This document shows positions 1 through 6,364 of a stretch of DNA of 8,743 nucleotides, piece by piece. Each line of letters starts with the position of its first letter. Position 1 is the stretch's first letter. The notes beneath the pieces are model-generated. The model ran no database searches, was not told the origin of the DNA, and saw nothing but the letters and a program-made list of their open reading frames with translations. This DNA comes from Candidatus Woesearchaeota archaeon (GTDB lineage: Archaea > Nanobdellota > Nanobdellia > Woesearchaeales > 21-14-0-10-32-9). The stretch is taken from contig PWLK01000097.1 of assembly GCA_003560545.1 (NCBI GenBank), forward strand, positions 1-8,743, written 5' to 3'. A program made the translations under genes and the position numbers.

Positions 1-276
1 AGTACACGGATACACAATGTTTCTGGTGGAGGAAAGCTGACTGCGTTCAAGCCTTCAAAGAAGGAAATTGAGATAGCTGAAGAAGTATCTAACAGACTCA
101 AAGGGTACGGCGTGTTTTTCTCAGGGCTTGATCTGATAAATGATAAGCTTGTTGAAGCAAATACGGCTATGCCTGGCGGCATTGATACTATGACTCCTTA
201 CAGGTTTAAATCTCTTGATGATATGTATAAGGCATTTGTTGCTGAGACAAGGAATATACTTGGTTCTTACAAATAG
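1..276 (+). CDS. ATP-grasp enzyme, glutathione synthetase-like, C-terminal fragment (5' end outside window)
   Basis: The frame is open from base 1 to a TAG at 274-276, giving the last 91 residues. The fragment matches the C-terminal part of the ATP-grasp domain of glutathione synthetase (GshB). It starts with an R-I-x-N-V-x-GGG stretch (residues 3-11), the position of the GshB glycine-rich substrate loop. It then has GLD at 42-44 and E-A-N at 52-54. The spacing D44-E52-N54 equals the Mg2+-ATP ligand spacing that I recall for E. coli GshB. Such enzymes join a carboxylate to an amine through an acyl phosphate, using ATP. The substrate cannot be read from this piece: glutathione, a related dipeptide or protein tailing are all possible. 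The next gene, a metallopeptidase 33 nt downstream on the same strand, is a likely functional partner. Family is fairly sure; exact reaction is not. Confidence 0.8.
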   Translation, partial: STRIHNVSGGGKLTAFKPSKKEIEIAEEVSNRLKGYGVFFSGLDLINDKLVEANTAMPGGIDTMTPYRFKSLDDMYKAFVAETRNILGSYK

Positions 277-277
277 A

Positions 278-290
278 TTTTTATATTATT
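278..290 (+). promoter_or_regulatory. TATA-like element for a leaderless metallopeptidase gene
   Basis: A T/A-only stretch (TTTTTATATTATT) lies directly after the upstream stop codon. Its centre is about 26 nt before the ATG at 310, the usual archaeal TATA-to-start-site distance. There is no Shine-Dalgarno sequence before 310, so a leaderless transcript beginning at or near that ATG is the simplest reading. The BRE in front (around 270-277) is only weakly purine-rich, so read-through from the ATP-grasp gene may also contribute. Confidence 0.45.
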
Positions 291-309
291 GGTATACCTC
301 GCGGGGTTT

Positions 310-1461
310 ATGGATGTTCAGGAGTTCAAGAAAAGAATTTTGGAGCTTGATAAGGATTTCACAGATTTTGTTGTTGGGGAGATGATTAACGAGCCTTATG
401 TATACATCGTTCCTGTTAATAAGTTTGAGGAGGAAAAGCGTTTTTTCCATGCTTTATCCAAGGGGCTCAAGTATGAGCCTTCTTTTAAGTATGAGAATAG
501 GCGTGTGAAGCGAACTTTGAAAAGGCTTGAATGGTTCAAGAATAAATTTTCTGAGTTGGAGTACCCTGAAGAGATTATATATCTTAAGGAGATATATGAG
601 AGGAAGATTAATGAGCTAATGGTTTTCGCTGAAATTACCGGAAGCGCGGGCGAGGAGAAGTTTTATGCCTTGTCTCTTAAGGCTTATGGAAAGCCAGGAT
701 TTTTTCTTTCATCATTGGCGACTTTCACAGTTTTTGTTTCCGGGGTCGCTGATTCTTTTAAGGTGTTGAAAAGCAAGACTTACGTGTCCAAGCAAGACAT
801 TATCAGGAGGTTTAATTTATTTTGCAGAAAGCACAGGTTTGAGGGGTGGGAATTGGAGTTTAGCAAGAAAATTTTGTCTGTTGCTTTTGTATTGCCTTCT
901 CAGAAAAAGGTTATTATTAATGAGTCCATGAAGTTTACTGCTGCTGAAATACAGATGTTGTTCAGGCATGAATTAGGAGTTCATGGTTCTAGGCATGTTA
1001 ATGGGAAGAACATCCTGGGAGTGTTTTCTTTTGGCCTCGCAGACTATGATGAACTCGAAGAGGGGCTGGCTACATTTGAGGAGTTCGGGTTTTACAATCC
1101 GTTAAATGTCCTGTTCATGCCTGCGCTGAAGGCCGTTGCTGTCAGGAGTGCTATTAATAATGGTTTTTACGGGACTTTTCAGAGGATTCATGCGTTGACA
1201 GGGAACGTCGAGCTTTCTTTTAGCATGGCTATGAGAACTAAGCGAGGAACTTATATGAACAAAGGAGCATATACTAAGGATTATTTGTATTTTTCTGGTT
1301 TTCTCAAAGTGTTGTGGTATTTCCTTAAGGGTTTTGGTCGTTCCTCGAGGATCGACGAGCTTTTCATTGGAAAGATTGGTTTTAGGGATATTCCAAGGAT
1401 GGATGAGCTGAAAAGAATAAAAGATTTTTTCTCAGATAAAACTACTATAACAAGGCACTAG
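310..1461 (+). CDS. DUF1704 / QEGLA-motif (MATCAP-like) zinc metallopeptidase
   Basis: This 383-residue protein shows the family's landmarks in order. An F-Y-A-L-S-x-K-x-Y-G-K-P block lies near 118-130. The zinc site HELGVH (HExxH) is at 220-225. A Y-x-E-x-x-EEGLA block at about 246-254 supplies the third acidic ligand. An R-x-x-RG...NKGAYTKDYLYFSGF block lies at about 309-331. Known relatives include bacterial 'flavohemoglobin expression-modulating QEGLA motif' proteins and eukaryotic MATCAP, which removes C-terminal tyrosine from tubulin. A carboxypeptidase-like role is therefore expected, with unknown substrate. No signal peptide or membrane segment is seen, so it should be cytoplasmic. 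An in-frame TTG at 289 would add seven residues, but it falls in the TATA-like element and has no SD, so I chose the ATG. Its codons end mostly in T or G. The adjacent ATP-grasp gene suggests a ligase-peptidase pair. Confidence 0.85.
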   Translation: MDVQEFKKRILELDKDFTDFVVGEMINEPYVYIVPVNKFEEEKRFFHALSKGLKYEPSFKYENRRVKRTLKRLEWFKNKFSELEYPEEIIYLKEIYERKINELMVFAEITGSAGEEKFYALSLKAYGKPGFFLSSLATFTVFVSGVADSFKVLKSKTYVSKQDIIRRFNLFCRKHRFEGWELEFSKKILSVAFVLPSQKKVIINESMKFTAAEIQMLFRHELGVHGSRHVNGKNILGVFSFGLADYDELEEGLATFEEFGFYNPLNVLFMPALKAVAVRSAINNGFYGTFQRIHALTGNVELSFSMAMRTKRGTYMNKGAYTKDYLYFSGFLKVLWYFLKGFGRSSRIDELFIGKIGFRDIPRMDELKRIKDFFSDKTTITRH

Positions 1462-1483
1462 TATACAAAAAGCTATACAAAGC
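1462..1483. repeat. Two tandem TATACAAA direct repeats upstream of a promoter
   Basis: TATACAAAAAGC (1462-1473) is followed immediately by TATACAAAGC (1474-1483), which ends at the BRE of the next gene. Tandem half-sites touching a BRE are the usual place for an archaeal activator or repressor site. The gene that follows encodes a possible DNA-binding protein, so self-regulation is an obvious hypothesis. Confidence 0.5.
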
Positions 1484-1497
1484 GAAACATTTATATA
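1483..1497 (+). promoter_or_regulatory. Strong archaeal promoter (BRE + TATA box)
   Basis: CGAAAC at 1483-1488 fits a BRE and TTTATATA at 1490-1497 is a near-consensus TATA box. The TATA centre is about 28 nt before the ATG at 1522, and no SD precedes that ATG, so a leaderless transcript is expected. This promoter decides the start choice: a GTG at 1504 would lie upstream of the predicted transcription start. Confidence 0.75.
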
Positions 1498-1521
1498 TTA
1501 GTTGTGCCTTATAGTAGGATT

Positions 1522-1947
1522 ATGGTAATATTATTCGACCAATACAACCTACCAGAAAACATATTCGAAATCATATTTTCCACGAAACAACAAGTCATCG
1601 TGGCAAACCTACTAATGGAAGAAATGAAACTAAACAACGGCGAACTAGGAAAAACCGAAATGAGCCTATTCGCAACAGCACTACACGAAGGAACCGCAAT
1701 AGAAACAAAAGAACAAAGCCCAATAAAAAAGAAACAAGCAACAATATCATACAACAAAAGACAATTTTACGACAGAATACTAACACCAATGAAAACAATG
1801 GGCATAATAGACTACGACATGTACAAAAAAACATACAAACTCAGCGAAAAATTCAACAAAAACATGATGAGAATCGGCCTAATGTGGCTACAAGAACTAA
1901 GAAGGCCACCAAAAGCATTCACAATAAAAAGACCAGAAAAAAAATAA
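1522..1947 (+). CDS. Small putative winged-helix DNA-binding protein
   Basis: This is a 141-residue, lysine-rich basic protein with no membrane segment. The middle reads as a helix-turn-helix followed by a wing. A helix lies at about 20-36 and a recognition-type helix at about 78-95 (Y-N-K-R-Q-F-Y-D-R-I-L-x-P-M-K-x-M-G). A short hydrophobic strand and a D-Y-D-M-Y-K-K-T-Y-K-L turn follow at 96-107, as in winged-helix repressors. A C-terminal helix at about 111-128 could dimerise. The region near 58-75 is charged and probably loose. I do not recognise a named family; the fold is a pattern judgement. The gene stands alone between the metallopeptidase and a hairpin, with its own promoter and tandem repeats before it. 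Codon use is extreme: leaving out Met and Trp, I count only two T-ending and four G-ending codons, unlike the gene just before it. Confidence 0.6.
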   Translation: MVILFDQYNLPENIFEIIFSTKQQVIVANLLMEEMKLNNGELGKTEMSLFATALHEGTAIETKEQSPIKKKQATISYNKRQFYDRILTPMKTMGIIDYDMYKKTYKLSEKFNKNMMRIGLMWLQELRRPPKAFTIKRPEKK

Positions 1948-1964
1948 CACTCACAAAAGAAAAG

Positions 1965-2030
1965 AAAGCTCCCAGGCCGTTTTCTCTAACCACCCTCCCC
2001 CTGAAAAACACTGGGAGCTTTTCTTTTTCT
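1965..2030. terminator. Hairpin between convergent genes, probable bidirectional terminator
   Basis: AAAGCTCCCAG (1965-1975) pairs perfectly with CTGGGAGCTTT (2011-2021). A second, inner stem is possible between GTTTTC (1979-1984) and GAAAAAC (2003-2009) with one bulge, leaving an apical loop of about 18 nt. On the + strand the stem is followed by a T-rich tract at 2019-2035. On the - strand it is followed by the complement of the A-rich 1953-1967. Its place between a + gene ending at 1947 and a - gene ending at 2092 fits a shared terminator. The rest of the 1948-2091 gap shows no gene. Confidence 0.6.
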
Positions 2031-2091
2031 TCTTCCAAATTCTACAACCACCTACCAAACACCCATAACTAGACGCAGCAAAAACACTTAA

Positions 2092-3117
2092 TCAGAAAAA
2101 CGCGAAAAACCCGGACAACAAACCCATGAAAAAGAAATAAAACCCAAGGGAAGCAGCAATAAAAAAAGGCATGTACTTCAAACCCCCCTTAATATCCCCC
2201 TTCTGAATAATAGACATAATCATAGAAGAAAACATAGCAATAATCGCAATAGCAAGCACACTAAACGCCCTGAACTCATCCTCCTCAACATTAATCTCCT
2301 CAATCTGGAAAGGAATATTAGTAGCAGCCTGATCAATAGCAGGAGCCACCTGAGCCGAAACACTAATCAAAATAGAAAGCAAATTAAAAGCCAAAGCAAA
2401 CAACAACGGACTAATCACAACAACAATAGCAGTGATAAAAATAGTAAACAACAAAGTATTAGCCACCATCTCATCCTTAATCATCTTAGTCTTACGAAGA
2501 TTCTCAATAATCTGATCGAGAACATCAGCCACCTCACCCCCACTATCAAACTGACCTATCAAAATATCCATGGTACGCTTCATAGTAGGAGAATCATACT
2601 TCAACGCAAGCTCACGAAGAGCATCCTTCAAATCCGAACCAGTCATAACCTTCTTAGAAACCAACCCCATCTCCTCAGACAAAATCCCGAACTCAGGCTT
2701 AATACTCGCCCACAAAGCCTTCTCAAAAGACAAACCACCACGAAGATTAGTAGAAACCAGTATAAGGTAATCCTGCAAATAATTCTCCATAACCTTAACA
2801 CGATTATAAATCTTCATATTCAAATAAAAATAAATCCCTGCAATAATCACCGAAGACAACAAGAAACTAGAAAAGAACCAGAAAAGGAAAACATAGAAAC
2901 CCACAAGCAAAGGATGAAAATGAGCGACCAAACTATAAAAATCAGTCACAAAATAAAGAACAGCAGTAATAGCTATAGCAACATAAAACAAAATACCGAA
3001 AAACCTGTAAGGCACATAATCAATACCAGCCTTAGCAAGATATATCCTTAAACCAGGCCTGAACCTCTTAGGCACAAACGCCTTACCAACATCCGCCAAA
3101 AAACCTCTTTTCTCCAT
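2092..3117 (-). CDS. GspF/TadC-like pilus assembly platform membrane protein
   Basis: This is the second of two type II secretion F-domain proteins, 341 residues. It has hydrophobic segments at about 40-58 and 70-98, and a cytoplasmic four-helix GspF domain at about 108-215 with the typical L-R-G-G-L-S-F-E-K-A-L motif near 125-135. A long hydrophobic block at about 220-253 and two C-terminal segments (about 283-304 and 315-341) follow. An acidic, polar loop lies between them (about 268-282). In archaeal and Tad pili the GspF protein sits in the membrane on the ATPase ring and passes its motion to the growing pilus. It is the last gene of the pilus operon. The ATG at 3117 starts 2 nt after the preceding stop. 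No SD is visible, so translation probably depends on coupling. A TTG at 3123 would add two residues and overlap the previous gene. Confidence 0.85.
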   Translation of the reverse strand: MEKRGFLADVGKAFVPKRFRPGLRIYLAKAGIDYVPYRFFGILFYVAIAITAVLYFVTDFYSLVAHFHPLLVGFYVFLFWFFSSFLLSSVIIAGIYFYLNMKIYNRVKVMENYLQDYLILVSTNLRGGLSFEKALWASIKPEFGILSEEMGLVSKKVMTGSDLKDALRELALKYDSPTMKRTMDILIGQFDSGGEVADVLDQIIENLRKTKMIKDEMVANTLLFTIFITAIVVVISPLLFALAFNLLSILISVSAQVAPAIDQAATNIPFQIEEINVEEDEFRAFSVLAIAIIAMFSSMIMSIIQKGDIKGGLKYMPFFIAASLGFYFFFMGLLSGFFAFF

Positions 3118-3119
3118 TT

Positions 3120-3929
3120 TCAAATATTAATATTAGGCCTGATAGACTTATAAACCACCAGGAAAATGCTCTGCAAAATAATAAGGAAAAGCAAAATAAC
3201 CATGAAAAAAGTCATATTAACCTCAATACCAGCAAGAGTAGCAACCACTGTAAAAATAGTCAAGCCCAAACTAGGAACAACCACGGCCAGAAGCATGTAA
3301 AACAAAGTAACGCTGTTAAGCTTCTTACCATACCTGTTAATCTCAATCAACTGCTCATCCGCAATATCATTAAGCGTAGCCTCCAAGAACTCCGTTACAT
3401 CAATACCAATACTTAAAGCATTGCTAATCTGAAATAAAATCTTCCTGAACTTAGGCGAAGGGCTGTTCTCAGACTCATCCGACAACGCCTTCTCCAAAGG
3501 CTTACCAAGCTCAATATCCTTAACAATCTCCTTAAAATAATTGCTGGCAACCCCATAACTCTTAGAAGCATCTGACAAAGCACTCACCAAAGGCCGCCCT
3601 GAATTAAGCTTCACAAGCAAATACCTCCCTGCAAACAAAACATCCTTATCAATCTCCTTCTGCTTCTTAATCACAGCAGCCTTAGATTTTATCATGTTAA
3701 ACTGGAACAACAAATAAGCCAAACCAACAAATATAAGGGGAAGAAGCGCAACAGGGCCTCCAATACTATCAAAATAGAAGAACAAAAGAATTATAAGGCC
3801 TAAAGCCATAAAAAAAGCAGTCTTCAAAGCATCCCTTATAAACTCCTCAGGCCTCTTTTTTATCCTGGCCATTCTCAACTCTTTCTTAAGACCCGGATAC
3901 TGTGATGCTAATGCTGAAGCTAAACTCAT
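3120..3929 (-). CDS. GspF/TadB-like pilus assembly platform membrane protein
   Basis: This 269-residue F-domain protein has paired hydrophobic segments at about 34-53 and 58-78. The cytoplasmic GspF helical domain spans about 93-205 and contains the family-like pieces L-V-K-L-N-S-G-R-P-L-x-x-A-L (about 105-118) and E-L-G-K-P-L-E-K-A-L (140-149). Two more hydrophobic segments lie at about 208-233 and 239-262. With the next gene it makes the TadB/TadC pair of Tad pili and of archaeal EPP-type pili, where two short F proteins do the work of one large ArlJ. The ATG at 3929 follows an AGAGGG SD (3939-3944) that overlaps the ATPase stop codon with 9-nt spacing, so expression is tied to the ATPase. 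The order TadB-like versus TadC-like is inferred from size and position. Confidence 0.85.
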   Translation of the reverse strand: MSLASALASQYPGLKKELRMARIKKRPEEFIRDALKTAFFMALGLIILLFFYFDSIGGPVALLPLIFVGLAYLLFQFNMIKSKAAVIKKQKEIDKDVLFAGRYLLVKLNSGRPLVSALSDASKSYGVASNYFKEIVKDIELGKPLEKALSDESENSPSPKFRKILFQISNALSIGIDVTEFLEATLNDIADEQLIEINRYGKKLNSVTLFYMLLAVVVPSLGLTIFTVVATLAGIEVNMTFFMVILLFLIILQSIFLVVYKSIRPNINI

Positions 3930-3942
3930 TTATAACAACCCT

Positions 3943-5403
3943 CTACTTAATCTTCAATGTCCCCATGTAATACCTTGCCATTATCTTCCCAATATCATTT
4001 ATATCATACAAATTATTATTTATCATCCACCTAAGAATATCCTCTTTATGCTTCAAATCCTGCTCTATCTGCTGCCTAGTCATACCCGTATAAAGAGATA
4101 TAAGCCTCAAAACATTCTCTGACTCAGAAACCTTATCCCAACTATCCTTAAGGGCATTAAGCTGCAAGAGTACTTTCGCCTCACCCTTAGAATTAATCTC
4201 CGCAATCTGCAAAGTCCTCCTCTTACCAGTACGCCTATTCCTATTCTGCACTAAAACCATAGCAAGAGATGAAAGCATCTGCTTTGGAATCTCAATAGGA
4301 GGATTTGTAAGCCTAGTAACAGTTTCTTCAGCCGTGTTAGCGTGGATTGTAGCATAAACGCTGTGCCCGGTATGCATCGCTTCCATCAAAACCTGTGCCT
4401 CCTGCTTACGCCTGATCTCACCCACTACGATACGGTCAGGCCTCATCCTAAGGCTGTTCACAAGCAAGTCAAGCATGGTCACCCCACCCTTCCCTTCAGG
4501 GTTAGGAAGCCTTGTCTCCGTAGGAACCCAGTGAAGATTGCCAGGAAGCATTAATTCCCTTGTATCCTCAATACTTATAATCCTCTGATTCGGAGGAAAG
4601 AAGTTGCTTACAACGTTAAGCATAGATGTTTTACCGGAACCTGTTCCTCCTGCTATCATAATAGACAACTCGTTCTGAATGCCAAGCCAGATAAGGGCAG
4701 CAGCGTAATAAGAAATTGTTCCTTCCTTGATAAACTTAGTAATAGTCCACGGGTCTTCAGCGAACTTCCTAATCGTAATCGTGTTACCCTTGCTGGAAAT
4801 AGGAGCAAGCGTGGCATTAACCCTGTCCCCGTTCTGCAAGTGAGCATCCATAAGAGGATTAAGAACAGTTATTTCCTTGTTAACCGCGCGCCCAATCATC
4901 GTAGCATAATGCCTTATTCTGGCCTCAGTGTGCATCCTGATGTTTGTTTCAAGCCAGCCAAACCTCTTATGGTACACCCATACGGGCTCGGTGTGGTTGT
5001 TTATAACAATCTCTTCCAACGCCTTGTCCTTTAGCAATATTTCTATTTTTCCAAGCCCAAGATTTTCCTCGAGCAAGTAGTTAATAAGAGTGCTCTTAGT
5101 TGTTTCATCTGACTGCGGAAAATACTTATTTATAAGCTTTGTAATGCTCGTGGTAAACCTTTTCTTTAAGTCACCAACCTCTTCCTCCCTGCTCTGCTCA
5201 ATATCAGTTAAGTCAAGCTTTGAAACGAATTCCTCTCTGATCTTTTCAAGTATAAGCTTGGTGGTCTCAGATAGGTTAGTGATAGAAACAAGGTATAATG
5301 GAACTGGCTTGTCCTCACTAGAAATGATTTCTATGTCAATGTTTATGCCGTGCGCATTAATCGTGTACTTGTCCAGAAGCCTTCTTTTCTTTACTTCTTC
5401 CAT
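3943..5403 (-). CDS. TadA/ArlI/GspE-family type IV pilus secretion ATPase
   Basis: This 486-residue motor ATPase powers pilus assembly as a hexamer at the inner face of the membrane. All family motifs are present: Walker A GGTGSGKT at 252-259, an Asp box I-E-D-T-R-E-L at 278-284, Walker B R-I-V-V-G-E-I-R-R at 324-332, and a His box M-H-T-G-H-S...T-I-H-A-N-T at about 343-357. The N-terminal part (1-120) is helical. The domain around 125-215 carries the I-V-I-N and G-D-R-V-N-A-T-L-A-P pieces typical of TadA/ArlI N2 domains. A C-terminal helical tail extends past the His box. The ATG at 5403 has a GAGGT SD at 5412-5416 with 8-nt spacing; the TTG at 5412 abuts that SD and is rejected. The gene lies between the helical-repeat protein and two GspF proteins. 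Without ArlH and archaellins nearby, a Tad/EPP-like pilus fits better than an archaellum. Confidence 0.93.
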   Translation of the reverse strand: MEEVKKRRLLDKYTINAHGINIDIEIISSEDKPVPLYLVSITNLSETTKLILEKIREEFVSKLDLTDIEQSREEEVGDLKKRFTTSITKLINKYFPQSDETTKSTLINYLLEENLGLGKIEILLKDKALEEIVINNHTEPVWVYHKRFGWLETNIRMHTEARIRHYATMIGRAVNKEITVLNPLMDAHLQNGDRVNATLAPISSKGNTITIRKFAEDPWTITKFIKEGTISYYAAALIWLGIQNELSIMIAGGTGSGKTSMLNVVSNFFPPNQRIISIEDTRELMLPGNLHWVPTETRLPNPEGKGGVTMLDLLVNSLRMRPDRIVVGEIRRKQEAQVLMEAMHTGHSVYATIHANTAEETVTRLTNPPIEIPKQMLSSLAMVLVQNRNRRTGKRRTLQIAEINSKGEAKVLLQLNALKDSWDKVSESENVLRLISLYTGMTRQQIEQDLKHKEDILRWMINNNLYDINDIGKIMARYYMGTLKIK

Positions 5404-5431
5404 TAACCTCAACCTCTTTTTTTGTTAAAAC

Positions 5432-6364
5432 CTACTCTTGCTGTGAGTGCTCCCACCTTCTTTTTGCAAGCTCAACTTTCTGGCTTATCGCGCTCACCTT
5501 GGACTCGAATAAAGCCCTTACGTGCTTCTGGTCCTCAGGTATATTGCTTGCCAGGTGCTTCAACTCTATAATTTTCTCTTTTGCACCTGCAAAGTCTTTC
5601 CCTTTGACATCCTCTCTGATGCCTTTTATAATATTGTTTATAGTGCTAGGATTTAAATATTTCTTTTTATTAACATCATCATGGGATTCAGCGCTTGCAG
5701 AAGCAGCACTTCCAGACTTCTTCTGCTGGATTTCTTTCTTAAGCTTTTTTATCTGGATGTAATACGAGAGCAAATCGTTGTACGCCTCTTTTTTCTCGTC
5801 TATAAACCTTGAAGGGAACTGATGGAACAGGCTTCTCAAAGACTTGTAAGAGTTCACAGATGCTGCTAAATCCTTTTTTCTTATGTTTATGAACAATTCA
5901 TGCATAACACGGTTCATCTTGTTCTTTATTTCTTCTTTGGATTCATACTCTTTTTCTTTTTCCTCGAAAGCCTTTCTCTCCCTGGATCTTTTCCTTTCCT
6001 CAAAAATGTTTATCTTTAAAGGCTTCGCATTATGGATTCCTGACTCTTCTATTTTTTTCAGCACGCCTTCAAGCTCATCAAACCCTTTGCCTTTATACTC
6101 TTCCAGTAATTGTATTGCCTCGACAAACCTGTTATAAGCAATGTCCTTGTAAGGATCGCTATCTTTAATCTTGTTGTAATCATCAGCAGCCCTCTCAATT
6201 ACATCAAGGGCTTTACTTACATTTTCTTCGAGCAACGCGCTTTTTACATCGTCATAATATGCTTCCGAAGCAGAAACTTCTCCCTCTGAAACTCCTTTCT
6301 TCCTATCCAAGAATTCCAAGATGTCCATTTCAATGAACTTGTCAAGCCCAGGACTCGTCGCCAC
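5432..6364 (-). CDS. Pilus-operon protein of unknown function with three helical (TPR-like) repeats
   Basis: I do not recognise this 310-residue protein. It is highly charged, almost wholly helical by eye, and has no signal peptide or membrane segment, so it should be cytoplasmic. Three stretches of about 50-55 residues appear related: about 40-91, 157-208 and 249-300. Each has a short charged turn (E-E-N, K-K-D, K-G-K-D), then an Ala-containing helix with L-x-x-L or I-E-x-A, a gap with D/P, and a second helix. A strongly charged E/K/R helix at about 120-150, probably coiled coil, joins the first two. A Ser/Ala linker at 217-226 joins the last two. The GTG start overlaps the previous stop by one base. 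The start is fixed by a strong SD (6371-6379). Its place directly before the ATPase suggests a scaffold or adaptor for the motor; this is inference. Confidence 0.75.
   Translation of the reverse strand: MATSPGLDKFIEMDILEFLDRKKGVSEGEVSASEAYYDDVKSALLEENVSKALDVIERAADDYNKIKDSDPYKDIAYNRFVEAIQLLEEYKGKGFDELEGVLKKIEESGIHNAKPLKINIFEERKRSRERKAFEEKEKEYESKEEIKNKMNRVMHELFINIRKKDLAASVNSYKSLRSLFHQFPSRFIDEKKEAYNDLLSYYIQIKKLKKEIQQKKSGSAASASAESHDDVNKKKYLNPSTINNIIKGIREDVKGKDFAGAKEKIIELKHLASNIPEDQKHVRALFESKVSAISQKVELAKRRWEHSQQE

Larger units (their letters stand above)
1442..1517. repeat. Imperfect inverted repeat flanking the 1462-1503 intergenic region
   Basis: CTACTATAA-CAA-GGCAC at 1442-1458 is the reverse complement of GTGCC-TTATAGTAG at 1504-1517, apart from a 3-nt insertion in the left arm (14 matching positions). 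The left arm spans the end of the metallopeptidase gene. The right arm lies just before the likely transcription start of the next gene, so the arms bracket its promoter. It could be an operator pair, a cruciform or chance; the sequence cannot decide. Confidence 0.5.

Noticed and set aside
289..310. TTG start at 289 for the metallopeptidase
   Set aside because: It lies in the TATA-like element and lacks an SD, whereas the ATG at 310 is at a leaderless distance.
1440..1520. Possible archaeal dif (Xer recombination) site at the skew switch
   Set aside because: There are TTATA-like arms around short centres, but arm spacing and bases do not match the archaeal dif pattern I know, and the arms overlap a stop codon and a promoter.
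1504..1522. GTG start at 1504 for the small winged-helix gene
   Set aside because: It is only about 10 nt from the TATA box, upstream of the expected transcription start; the ATG at 1522 fits.
1965..2021. C/D-box small RNA in the hairpin
   Set aside because: One CTGA is present, but no matching C box (RTGATGA) lies at a suitable distance on either strand.
1884..2072. Open frame on the + strand rich in Lys, Thr and Ser
   Set aside because: It overlaps the end of the 141-aa gene in another frame and runs through the hairpin; its composition follows the local A/C bias, with no SD or promoter.
4342..4554. + strand open frame opposite the ATPase motifs
   Set aside because: It lies wholly opposite the conserved Walker B and His-box codons of the ATPase and has no start signals.
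3943..5403. Reading the locus as an archaellum (arl/fla) operon
   Set aside because: The ATPase family would allow it, but there are two short GspF proteins instead of one ArlJ, and no ArlH, ArlF/G or archaellin nearby.
5499..6137. Hydrophobic-looking + strand frames opposite the helical-repeat gene
   Set aside because: They are complements of a Lys/Glu-rich gene, which naturally reads as Phe/Leu/Ser-rich in the opposite direction; no promoter or SD supports them.
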